This document shows positions 1 through 11,599 of a stretch of DNA of 64,000 bases, piece after piece. The position numbers and the translations under genes are program-made. The notes below the pieces were generated by a model, which was not told where the DNA came from, did no database searches, and saw only the letters and a program-made list of their open reading frames with translations. Every line of letters begins with the position of its first letter. Position 1 is the stretch's first letter. This DNA comes from Ophiodon elongatus (taxonomy: Eukaryota > Chordata > Actinopteri > Perciformes > Hexagrammidae): contig JACSYO010001685.1 of NCBI GenBank assembly GCA_016806645.1, positions 356,001 to 420,000 on the forward strand. The letters are read 5' to 3'.

Positions 1-713
1 CTCTTCTTCACTTATGACAACCACTTCACATGCAGAGAGACAGACACACACGGATAAAGATTAATTGATGATGAGTTTGTACAAGCTCAATGTTATCGGG
101 CCTCTTGTGGCTAGAGAAGCAGTGTATTGAGGAGACAGCAACTTTATTGATTCAAGTTTCTAAAAGGCCTTTGAAATCGAGCGTCTAGACGATCTGGCCT
201 TGCAGATCTGCACATCCAATTGAACTTGAAGAGTACAGCAGTCTGATGACTGCGGTGGCAGAATGAATGATTGAGTGACATTAAACAGCAGATTAAGTGG
301 CTTTACCTTAATAAGTTTGCATCACAGTTGTGCATTTGCATTCCACTATAACAAGCACATGCTCAAGTGTTGTTATTGAATTAGACCGCTACTGCAAGGT
401 TCTTGTACACTTGAATGCATTAAGCATACTCATAAAGCTGGTGAGGTGGAAGAGTAGAAGCACTTTAAAACATACACTAACTGTAGTCTTTGACATAAGA
501 GAACATAACTGGAAAGCACCGATGAAGGAAAGAGGAAATATAAGAAAAAAAGAGCAGAAAGAGACCGTCTGGCAGCTGTTCCTGGTCAAGAATAAATCCT
601 GTAAAATGGCGCATTAAAGTTTCTGCAGTATTTTTGTTCTGATTAAACAAACAAGAAATAATGTGTTATTAAGTGGGCTTTAGATGTGCTGGTGATGGAT
701 TTGTTACCTTTTA
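1..713. other. Unique intergenic or intronic DNA, no gene seen
   Basis: AT-rich sequence without a recognisable gene, repeat or RNA. The small open frames on both strands have no domain-like composition and no convincing splice sites. Confidence 0.6.
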
Positions 714-853
714 ACAGAGCCAGACCAGCTGTGTCCAGGCTTTATGCTAAGATGAGCTAACCGCTGCTGCATCCAGAAACATATTTACTGTACAGTACAG
801 ATGTGTGGTATCAATCTTATCATCTAACTCTGTGTGTATATTTGCCAAATTGT
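714..853 (+). repeat. Dispersed teleost repeat, copy A
   Basis: This segment starts AGAGCCAGAC, carries CTTTATGCTAAG and CATATTTACTG, and continues into a TCTAACTC block. The same blocks occur in the same order at 1334-1497. I remember this as a very common interspersed repeat of percomorph fish (AGAGCCAGGCTAGCTG... to ...CTATTCCTTTAA). That family match is from memory, but the internal similarity of the two copies is visible here. The copy is diverged and its 3' end is lost in unrelated sequence. It has no coding capacity. Confidence 0.6.
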
Positions 854-1333
854 TTAAGATGACTATAGACCATAATTTTGTATGATGTTGCCTTTTCAAG
901 TACAATTTCAACGTGCTGTACAGCGGACTGTCGAGGGAAATGGGGAAGCAAAGAAAGGGAACGATAGAGAGAGGTGGCAGGAGGGCATTGTGGACACAGA
1001 GGTGGGACACACAGTGGAAGGTGCTAATGATGGCGGTCAGTAGATGAAGCCACAAAAGTAGCATTGATCGATGACTATGACGCATTGCAATCAATGCATG
1101 TGGTAAGGCAAGGCATTTCGCACCAGTCCGCTGTCCTCCCGCTCCACTTGTCCTCTAACGACATTTTCAATAAATGGGGCTCCAACATAATTATTGTTGA
1201 ATCTGTTGATTATTTGTTTTTGAATGTGATGTATTCTAGATAAAAATTACCATCCCAACTCTTTGAGTTTCGAGTCCATCTTTTAATTTTTTTACCAAAC
1301 CAAAAACCCAAAGACCTCGTTCGCCTTCTTCTC
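854..1333. other. Unique spacer between two repeat copies
   Basis: No gene, splice signal or repeat recognised. A minus-strand open frame of 115 codons spans 747-1094 but partly covers the repeat copy, so it is treated as chance. Confidence 0.5.
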
Positions 1334-1497
1334 AGACAGAGCCAGACTGGCTGTTTTCCTCTGTTTCTAGTCTTTATGCAAAGCTAAACTAATGTAGCTT
1401 CATATTTACAGTAGAGATATTATTTATATCAATTTTCTTGTCTAACTCCCAGCGAAATAAGTGAAAATTTCCCAAAATGTCGACATACTCTTTTAAA
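1334..1497 (+). repeat. Dispersed teleost repeat, copy B
   Basis: Second, more complete member of the family at 714-853, in the same orientation. It shares AGAGCCAGAC near the start, a CTTTATGC block, CATATTTAC and TCTAACTC, and extends further to CCCAAAATGTCGA and a TTTTAAAC end. That terminal block agrees with the family end I remember. The two copies lie about 0.6 kb apart and are diverged from each other, so they look like separate insertions rather than a recent tandem duplication. Confidence 0.65.
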
Positions 1498-1715
1498 CAA
1501 TTCATTGATGATTTTCTGTATAATGACTAAACAGTTAATTAACTAATTGTTTCTTGAATAATACTTATATAATACAACAGTCACCTTATTATGATGTATA
1601 TAGTTGAAGAGAAAGAAAAAAAACAGTTTAACATGCTCAGGTAAAATGAAAAGATATATCCTTGAACCTCTTCTTTATCTATATCTCCGTCATTCTCTTC
1701 TTCCTTGTGTTGCAG

Positions 1716-1817
1716 AAAGTGTCTCCTCAGAGTGGCAGTTTATATCACTGTTTCTCTAACACAGTCCATTGTCATACACAACAAGGAAAATCAGGCACCC
1801 AGGCAGACAGACAGGTG
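1716..1817 (+). other. Exon-like segment, unproven
   Basis: A strong acceptor (a tract of mostly pyrimidines ending TTGTGTTGCAG) precedes 1716. A possible donor GTAAGG begins at 1818, with an alternative at 1815. One frame is open for the whole segment, 34 codons starting Lys-Val-Ser-Pro. The product is not recognised and the composition is not clearly coding. A decoy exon of this quality is expected by chance in 64 kb. Confidence 0.15.
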
Positions 1818-3334
1818 GTAAGGCGAGTGCTACAGATTTGTTGTCTGTCTCTCTCAACCTCATCTATTATCCAGCTGACTCCTTGCTGACCCCAGCGTTG
1901 GTGACTGTGTAATGTAAAGGCCTGTTCGGATATCACTCACCACTGTTTGAGTGCATATGTGTGTGTGTGTGTGTGTACACCCGGGTGTTTGTGTGTTTAC
2001 AAAAGTGTGCTGGAGAGCCTCCCTTGCCTGGTCAATAATTAAAGTCACTGCTTAGTAGCAGGAGAATTTTGTAGCCTTATTAAACCAGAAAAAAATGGCT
2101 GAGGATCCATCCTCATTCATGATACATGGTGTTTTTATTTGGGTGGGATGGCGGGTTGAACACACACATCACATTGAAAGAAAAACAGAGAGAATGATGC
2201 CGAGAGAATTACAAAAAGGGTGAAAGTGGAATAAATATTTCCACCAAGATGATTTGCAGTTTACACAGGAAGTGGGAAGGGTAAAACAATAGTACAGACT
2301 CTCTAAAATAAGTAGAATAACATTCTGTGTCCCTGGAATATTACAGTCTCAATAAAAAGTTCTTGGTTCTGAATTGAGAACAAATTATTATTTCATACAA
2401 AGGGAACACATAGCACACTGTTCTTTCCACAAATCTGTAATGCTGATCTGCTGCAACATAGCAACATTCAGATGTCATATTTCTCATTGTGCATGCATGT
2501 GAAGAGCAGAAACACTGTGTGCCTGCTGGTGTGTGTGTTCGGGCCAGACTTTGAAGTATATGTTCCTCCGTTACAATTAGGTCTGGACTGTTTTACACAG
2601 ATCACATTAAGACACTCCAGATTACTTCCCAAAATCTGGTTGCCGAAGACAGCCTGATTGAATTGGCTGCTGCTAATACACAGATTAGGGAACTCTCTTT
2701 GCATCCTAATCCTCCCTGCTCGTTCTCCCTTGTCGCAGAGTGGGGAAGGTGTGTGAGAACAGGTTAGCCGATAGCAGGCATTCACTGTAGGATTACACTT
2801 GCAAGGGCAACTTTAAGCCGGTGTAATTTGGTTGTTAGAGAGACACTGTGAAAACGGTGGTATATTAGCGAGCTTTTGAAGACAGCAAACAATGTTACAT
2901 ATTAAAATGCTGCAGAAGCTGGTTTTGCTACAGCATACAGTATGAAAAAATGCGGGTCAGGAATTGGAAGCGATTGGGTGCAAGAAGTGAAGTCCAGTTT
3001 ATTGGCCATGAAAACCAAAACCAAAATGAATTAAGTAGAACTTTGGACTCCGGACTAGATTACACAGTATATACACATTCATAGAAACATTTTTGCACTC
3101 GTTGGATGGTCAAACATATAAATATTATAATCAAGTGATCCCCAACAGCCTATACTCAAGGGGATCTGCCGTTGCTTGGGGGTACTGTCTTTGGGGATTG
3201 TCGAGTAGCTTCACTAATTTGAAAAAAATATATAGACATTTTAATTTAATATAAAAAAATCTTCATATTGAGTCAGCTTACACCAAACTCAAACGGTTCA
3301 AATAGTTATAATTATGGATAAACAGTTAAAATAG
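1818..3334. other. Intron-like or intergenic DNA
   Basis: Contains a short GT array at 1958-1976 and an AT-rich stretch around 3220-3330. The overlapping opposite-strand open frames at 2468-2785 and 2472-2657 have no recognisable product. Nothing else seen. Confidence 0.5.
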
Positions 3335-3755
3335 TTAAAGGGTCCATGTATGTACCAGATTTGGAGCATAGCTGTTGCCTCTCAATGGCTCTCAACATGG
3401 CAACGACTGACCTAGCGGGTCGCAACTAACGGTGCTAACAAAGCCAACAGTGCAAACTACAGCAAGCGTGCTGACAGAGCTAACAGTGTTTATCTGAGGT
3501 GAATCCGGAGGGTGGGCGTTGGTCGGGGCAGCGTTATTAGCTGAAATCGCCGTATGAGCGCAGTGCAGAGTGGCAGCAGGAGCTAGCCAATGGGGCGCGC
3601 TCACATGCAGGCCGTCCGGGCTTTGTCATCAAAGCGAAGCAGAGAGAGCGACTTCACTCTGTGCTCAGGTAGACATTACTCCACTGTATCTTTAAATAGC
3701 AAATAGTTGTTTGCTGCAATATGTTTGCTCTGAATCCCATATGTTGCACCTTTAA
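3335..3755. repeat. TTAA-flanked dispersed element, MITE-like
   Basis: TTAA at 3335-3338 is followed by AGGGTCCATGTATG. At the other end, CATATGTTGCACC runs into TTAA at 3752-3755. The ends, read inward, agree only partly, so any terminal inverted repeat is weak. The right end (CCCATATGTTGCACCTTTAA) is a sequence I remember as recurrent in teleost genomes. The middle is GC-richer than its surroundings and non-coding. It is most likely a non-autonomous DNA transposon of about 420 bp; superfamily not determined. Confidence 0.45.
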
Positions 3756-3883
3756 AAGTATTTGATATTGGTTAAAATATCTCAAATGAATGGATAAACA
3801 TTGAGATAGTGGATAAGCAGCTGAAAACAGATAGCTAACCCGAAGGGTACTTGAGTTCATCTGACTGGGCTGCACGGGTATGT

Positions 3884-4082
3884 CTTAACTTAAACTTGAA
3901 CTTTATTACACATGTCATATACATACAGGTGCATAGATGAAATTTGACCTCTGCATTTAACCCATCCTAAGGAGCAGTGGGCTGCTGAAAAGCACCCGGG
4001 GAGAAACTCTGGGTTCAGTGGACACTTGAACCGACATCCTTCTAGTTAAAGGAGGACCCGCTCAACCCACTGAGCAGCTTGA
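3884..4082 (+). repeat. Dispersed teleost repeat (TTTGACCTCTGCATTTAACC type)
   Basis: The segment carries TTTGACCTCTGCATTTAACC, then AGCAGTGGGCTGCTG, CACCCGGGGAG, AACTCTGGGTT and GAGGACCCGCTCAACC in order. From memory this is a frequent interspersed repeat of fish genomes. I cannot assign it to a SINE, LINE tail or DNA element from this copy. It is non-coding and starts about 130 bp after the TTAA-flanked element. Confidence 0.6.
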
Positions 4083-5314
4083 TGAAAAGGGTTAGGAACC
4101 ACTGTTATAATCTATTACTTAAACTATGATAGCATTTCAAAGGTGATAACCTTCCGTTTAAAAGTAGAGCAGTGGGCGTTCATATATTTTCCCTCTGGGA
4201 ATATTACTATACAGTATAAAATCAAAGTAAAAAACACTTTTATTCTCCTTGCACAGTGTTTGATATGATTCTCTCTAGTATCTGTAATTTGTAAACACTT
4301 CCACATTTGAGCAAAAGGGGGAGCAGTGAGCAGCTGTAAAACACACCATCCCCTGTGCACAGAGAGAGGGCTTGAGCAGACACCACAGCCTTGAAATCTG
4401 AAGTGACAGCTACTTTCAGAGCATACAGGATGACCGTTCCTCTTCTGCTAAGAAAGTCGTTGTTGGATTTTGCAGAGAATTTGAACAGCTGACATGTCGA
4501 TGCATAGGCCTACTCTTTCTCCTGCTTATAAATTCACACCGGCTGAACAGGTAAATGGTAAACTTCACATACAAATGAAGAAAATGCTATCTGAGTGTCT
4601 GAAAAGCTGGGGTGCTCAATAGCTGAATGCACCAGGAAAAGTGGCGAGCACTTCAGACACTGTGCCACTTGGTTACTCAGCAGAGATGTCCATGGCCATT
4701 AAAATCTTTGAAAATCCCTTAAAAGCTGCTTCCAAAGGCATGTGATTTTCAATTATTTATCTACCTCAGTGTGTGTTTTAAGTGTTATTTATTCATAACC
4801 AAAGTGAGGTGTCAAATCCCTTGTTTGTGCATATACACAGAGACATTCACTTAATTGAAATGCCTCTTATTTAGATATCTGAATACAGCTGTGTCTTGGT
4901 TTTCTGGTCAGCAGAGCTTAAGAAGTGACACAAAAATTGGGCATCATCTTTTTTCTGATGGAAGCATTTATCACAATAGGTTGGACAGTGATGATACATC
5001 TTGCAAAGGCATGTTTCTAATATTAAATTTGGCACCCTTTCCCCAAAAATAGAGCTTTTTAATCGCTGAGGATTAAAAAAATGAGTCATTTAATCACACC
5101 AAATAGCCATACAGGTATGCAGGTTTAAACAGCATGTCTCAATTTCTCAGGGCTCTCCCCATACATGCCACACCTGGTGCACTTTATCGTCCCTGAGTGA
5201 GTTCACACCTCACACAAAGAACACAGAGACATCTCGAGGGAGTAACCCAACCCTGGAAGAATCTGCTCCTCCTTTGGGAGCAGTTTTTTATAATCCCTCA
5301 AGCACACCATTGCC

Positions 5315-5316
<2 letters not shown>
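4083..5316. other. AT-rich DNA, no gene seen
   Basis: No recognised repeat, exon or RNA. Open frames at 4124-4360 and 4855-5089 occur on overlapping opposite strands and show no family features. Confidence 0.55.

Positions 5317-5371
<55 letters not shown>
5317..5371. repeat. (AC)n microsatellite
   Basis: Uninterrupted AC dinucleotides over about 55 bp. Any histidine/threonine-rich translation of it is an artefact. Confidence 0.97.
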
Positions 5372-5372
<1 letters not shown>

Positions 5373-6838
5373 CTATATATTCTCATTGAACTCTGAATGG
5401 TGAAAGTCTTTTGAATGAAGGATTTGGCAGACAGGAAACTTGCCCATCTGACTTTGCCTAAACTGTGCATTTATGTTTGTCCTTTTGAAACTGCAAAAAA
5501 AAAAAAAGTCATTCATCAACCCACTGTAAGAGTGAGGAGGTGTATTCCTGTGAGTACATGCAGAGACGAAAGTGAGAGAGAGAGAGAGAGAGAGAGAGAG
5601 TTAAGACAGGAACGAGTACATGCTTGTGTGTTAGTAAAAAAAGAGTGTATATATGCACTTCTATGAGCTAGCAAGACCCTAAGCAACACTATGATTAAAT
5701 CACAAACCAGGATGACTTGGTGATTTATTCAGAAACATGTTGTCAGCTCACGGTTTGCTCTTGAATTCTGAACTGACACATATGCTGTGGGGGCAACTCA
5801 TACTGTATACAATGTGAAAGTGACAGCACAGGAAGCCCTACAAGGACTTTAAGTATCAAACAGCATGTATACAGCCTGCATGATAAATGTTTGTGAGCTG
5901 AAACTCTTTGTTCCTGTCTCCATTCAAACATCAAGGTCTTTTCCCCACCAGACGGTGTCTCTTCATTTCTATGCATCCAGGCCATGAATGTAATGCTAGC
6001 CTCCTGGCACACAGGGCAGCCTACCTCTCTATCTCTTTGTTTGGCATACATGTGACAGGGGTACAATAGAGCGCCGGACAATAGGCCACTTATTGAGTGA
6101 CTGGCAGGGAGTGGGATACATCCCAGATCGTCTGTCACTCTGCAGCCTCGTGCACCCTCCGGCACCACGGGTCAGTGTCAGGTTGCACTCTCCTGTGACC
6201 GGGAGGCGAAGGCGCTTGTTGCCATATTGGAAATCTGGGAGAGGTTACAGAGGTCAAGTTGATTTAAAAAAAAAAAAAAAAAAAGATTTCAATGCTTTTC
6301 AGCAACAGTATTTTAGTCAATTGTGTGGTTGATTTTGGTTCATAGAGTAATAGCATGCCATGTCTGTAAAACCTTCCAGTTTTTTTTCAACTGTCAAATA
6401 TGTGACTGAGCCACAGAGACCCAAACGAATTTAGCAGCTTAAAGTGAATTAGCAATAACTGAATCCGGTCATGAGTCAGCGTCTTTCATCACATGTTTTT
6501 TAGTATTACTCCCGGATTGTGTGTATGTTTGTGGTTGTGTATGTGCATGTGCTATCAGCTGTTGAGATGTTCCACCTTGTCACTGTCAGCTGACTCTCAG
6601 TCATTGCCCTCAGCTGAGCTGATTCTCCAAGAGATCTCCAGCTCTCTGCCTCGAGCGCTCGCCTTGACCTCCTGGCCTGTTGACAGCAGCTCTCTGAGAA
6701 ATTAAATGTAAAGATGGTTTCGGTATCCCCAGCATCAAACATAGGACGGAGCTCATGGCATAAACAATATTCACCAGTGTTTCAAAAATGACAGTCAAAT
6801 ACATCTTGAATACTGTACACCGTATTAATTTTGTCAAA
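5372..6838. other. Unique DNA with short GA and poly(A) tracts
   Basis: Holds a GA array at 5574-5600 and a poly(A) run at 6266-6284. Between 5990 and 6240 the sequence is more balanced in composition and non-repetitive. It contains a minus-strand open frame of 141 codons (5743-6168) with no recognised domain. That block could be a conserved non-coding element, but comparison is needed. No gene called. Confidence 0.45.
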
Positions 6839-6846
6839 TGACGTCA
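6839..6846. promoter_or_regulatory. Palindromic CRE-type octamer
   Basis: The sequence TGACGTCA is a perfect CREB/ATF consensus site about 1.1 kb upstream of the CpG island. A one-base variant (TGACGTCG) lies at 9066-9073 on the other side of the island. Single octamers occur by chance, so function is only possible. Confidence 0.25.
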
Positions 6847-7017
6847 CAGCGACAACTTTGTTTTTCACAGAATTGTTTTTGTTTTTGTTTTCCATACCTG
6901 ATATTGGATATAATATATGCTCATACTGGTATTATAGTTTTTTAAGGTTACTTATCTACACGCCGTTGTTGTTACCATTCATTTTTTGTGCACAGGATCA
7001 ATAAAGTTTACATTTTA

Positions 7018-7480
7018 ATACATAGTTTAATACAAGTGCATTTTACAGCTTACTTAAGCGTAATGAAAACTATAAAAGTATTATAAGGAAAAAATTACTT
7101 AAGATATCAAAAGTATTGATTGTGCAAAAGAATGAACCCCTGTCAGTGTTATATTATTATGTATTACATTATTGGATTTCTTAGTCATGCATCATTTTAA
7201 TGTTGTAGCTGCTAGGGGTGGAGCTAATTCTTCTAATTAATATATTGTGGGTAGACTAATGTATAACAATGCATCACATTCTATAAACTGATCATATGTT
7301 TCAGATGTGAAATCTTCATCTGCAATGGAAAAACCACAGCAGTCACATGTAGAGGAATACAAAAAAAAACATATTGACATTTGTAATGCAATAAGAAAAA
7401 GTAGCAGAAAATGTACATACTCAAGTAAAGTACAAGTACCTCAAAATTGTTCTCAACTAAACACTTATGGTGTTGTGGTT
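7018..7480 (+). repeat. Dispersed teleost repeat (ACTCAAGTAAAGTACAAGTA type)
   Basis: Ordered blocks GGGTGGAGCTAATTCTTCTA, TATAACAATGCATCA, ATAAACTGATCATATG and ACTCAAGTAAAGTACAAGTA, followed by CCTCAAAATTGT. From memory these belong to a very common teleost interspersed repeat with many 'AAGTA' units. Left boundary is approximate. The copy is diverged and non-coding; a 60-codon open frame in it is chance. Confidence 0.6.
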
Positions 7481-7819
7481 TCCAGCTGAAATTAACACAG
7501 GAGGAGAAGCTCTACTACTATTGCTACTCACGTTTTGTGAGTGAGGTCTTATTAATCATGTTGGATATTTAAAATACCCCCCCCCCCAAAAAAAGAAAAA
7601 GAAACACGCACACACATTTGCTATAATTAATGCAGAGCAGCATATGCTATAACATATCCAAACACACTGGAACTAAAAATGGCATATGCAGGCCTACTGT
7701 GCATTCTCACGCCCTAGTAGCTACTGACAGTGAATTTGTAATTCAATCTCTGTTTGCTCCGCTCCGAGCCTCGTCATATTTTTGCATGAGTAGGTTACAA
7801 ACTGCTCCATTTTTGAACT
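7481..7819. other. Spacer upstream of the CT tract
   Basis: Contains a short C run followed by an A-rich run near 7577-7600. No TATA box or other core promoter element is clear here. Confidence 0.45.
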
Positions 7820-7878
7820 TCTCTCTCTCTCTCTCTCTCGCTCTCTCTCTCTCGCGCGCGCGCTCTCTCTCCCTCTCT

Positions 7879-7928
<50 letters not shown>
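7820..7928. repeat. (CT)n tract with a CG block, upstream of the CpG island
   Basis: CT dinucleotides over about 109 bp, interrupted by alternating CG at about 7853-7862 and by CCCT variants. It sits immediately upstream of the candidate promoter. Polypyrimidine/GAGA tracts directly upstream of transcription starts are known in vertebrates and can exclude nucleosomes, but this role is inferred here only from position. Confidence 0.95.
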
Positions 7929-7930
<2 letters not shown>

Positions 7931-8460
7931 AGGTGGGGGCAGAGAGCTATTAGCTGTGCGCTGCAAACATCATCAGGAGGGGAGACGCTTCCCACCGTCA
8001 GCGCCGGAGCAGAGCAGGGGAGCCCTGGCAACAAGGAGAGGCACAAACTCAGCAGCCCGTTTCACCCAACAGTAAGTCGCACAAAACTGTTCATTCAGCG
8101 CTCGTTTCAGCGACCTGTCACCGTGCCACTTTTCTCCCTTTTTGGAGCTGTGTGGGGGGGAGAAAATGGCTGGAAGGAACTGGGCAGGGTGGCGCTGACG
8201 CTCTGGTTTACTCCAAAGCCTCGGGAAAATGTTTACTTCGCCCTCTGACCTATTTCTTAAGTGACCAAACAGCACGCGGGCGTGCGGGGTTTGGGCGCGT
8301 GCGCTTGTCATTCGGGGACGTAAACGCAAAGTTGTGTTTAAGTGGGGCGAAAGAGAGCGGAGCTTCGGCTGGATTCTGCCCGGGCGAGGAGCGCGTCTGC
8401 CGGGCGACCGGTGTCCTGGCAGGCGCTGTACTTTCAGTAACTGCGCCACTCGACATTTGC
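7929..8460 (+). promoter_or_regulatory. CpG island, candidate promoter of a plus-strand gene
   Basis: CpG dinucleotides are abundant from about 7980 to 8460, with tight clusters such as ACGCGGGCGTGCGG near 8274 and GGGCGAGGAGCGCG near 8382, while neighbouring DNA is CpG-poor. There is no convincing TATA box, as is typical of CpG-island promoters. A consensus-strength splice donor on the plus strand lies inside it (GTAAGT at 8072). That suggests transcription starts between the CT tract and about 8000 and runs rightward. Bidirectional transcription cannot be excluded. This is the best promoter candidate in the window. Confidence 0.6.
7940..8071 (+). other. Candidate non-coding first exon (start approximate)
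   Basis: The 3' end is set by CCAACA followed by GTAAGTCG, which matches the donor consensus perfectly on the intron side. The 5' end is a guess placed just after the CT tract. The segment is GC-rich and CpG-rich, and I see no long open frame starting with ATG in it, so it would be 5' UTR. If real, it would splice over a long intron to an exon further right, for example 30436-30645. No homology could be recognised, as expected for UTR. Confidence 0.45.
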
Positions 8461-9779
8461 TCTTTCCAGACTATTTCTCAGCGCTTAACATTGACACACA
8501 CTGCTAAATACATAAGTAAATGTCTTCTTTTGAACTCTTTTCCTACTGACACGGACTGTCAAAGGCAAGCGTTGCATATTTTCTTTATCTACGTTTCACC
8601 ATCGCGGAAGTGTTTTCTCTCCGCGAAAAGAGGCGAAGAACAACTAAACCACAGTCCACGTTTGTCCGGCGTTTGTGAAAATGTGGTTACATGTATTTTG
8701 CACGTTCAGACCGTTTATTAAATAGTGTTGCGTATGTAATATGGTGGCTACTACGTGTTTTACATTGCCAGCTGGTTGTAAAGGACATAGGGTTTGTGAT
8801 TGCTGGACTACCCGTGATGTCATTCATCCTAGCTTGGACCATTATATAACGGGACTGTAGGGAAGCCTGTGATAGCAGGCTATTTTTACTCTGTTTACAC
8901 CTCGGAGTTGCACTCAGGGTAGGCTCTGCTCCCCAACTGGTAGCCTATGCTTTCACTCACATTATGAATTTAATATGGCAGCCAGATGAGACCAAGTAGA
9001 TGGACGAATGAAGTGCTAATAATGAAACGCTGCATTTACACTTTTAAGCGTTCCCCCTTTTCTGATGACGTCGGTGCAATTATTTGCTATTTGAAGAAAA
9101 AAAGTCGCCATGTTTTACTTTATTATGTCTCTTCTCATGTTTGAAGCATCTCCTATTGTGGAATGTAATTGATTGAGATTGCATATTGAGTTGCCTTGCC
9201 CTGGGCAATGAATGCACCAGTCACCCTATGGTGCTACTGTACTATGCAAATATCTCATTAAAAGCTACACTCACACTTACAGTATGGCAGCATATCATAC
9301 ATTTGAACACAATTTGTAAACCCAATATATTAACATTTCGGAATAGCAAACAATCCACATGTAAAGTGTATATATAATACCAACATGTTTAAGTTTAAGG
9401 AAGGTTTCAATCAAAATTGATAAATTCATTGTCAGCTGCTTATCCTTTATATTCACAATCAAATTTTATTTTAAAGTAATGAATCTTAAAACTTTTCACA
9501 GACCCCTTTGGGGTTCCCGATCCCCACTTTGCGAATCACTGCATCAGTCTGCTGCACAAAAAAAGTTTGTAGGTTGCTTGAACATCCATATAGTGACACC
9601 TGTGCAGCGTAGCTACTGCTTGTATGCACCTTACACCCTAAACACATGTAATATTGCCAAAATATTGCTTTAAAAAAGATGCAGTGCCTGTAGCATCTTC
9701 ATTGATCAGTAGTAATTATATTGGCTTATTAAGCAAACCCATTCTTTTGTTTTGAGACTTTGGCTCATCCGGTTCTTTG
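8461..9779. other. First-intron-like DNA
   Basis: CpG density falls off after about 8660. A TATA-like TTATATAAC lies near 8840 without other promoter signals. Nothing else is recognised. Confidence 0.45.
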
Positions 9780-9975
9780 TATTGTAAAGGCAGCAAGTCG
9801 GACAAGGGACAGAGGTAGTAACTAAGTGGTGAGATGGAAATGTATAGCTGAGCATCAATGCTGTAACAGGATGCCTTGATGTCTAATGATGGTGAGAAGA
9901 TGGAAGATAAAGTGAAGGGGACCCAGCATTAATCCCTGTGGAATACCATGATGAGGCAGTCTTTGAGATCTTGGT
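9780..9975. repeat. Possible old retroelement fragment
   Basis: The stretch ending CCCTGTGGAATACCATGATG resembles, at a remembered level, the antisense of fish LINE reverse-transcriptase regions. There is no intact frame and I could not confirm conserved residues. Low-confidence call. Confidence 0.2.

Positions 9976-11599
<1,624 letters not shown>

Noticed and set aside
5743..6168. 141-codon minus-strand frame
   Set aside because: Non-repetitive but without domain, signal peptide, plausible promoter or exon structure; length is compatible with chance in 64 kb of six frames.
8835..8850. TATA-like sequence TTATATAAC downstream of the CpG island
   Set aside because: No other core promoter elements nearby and placed after the predicted first exon.
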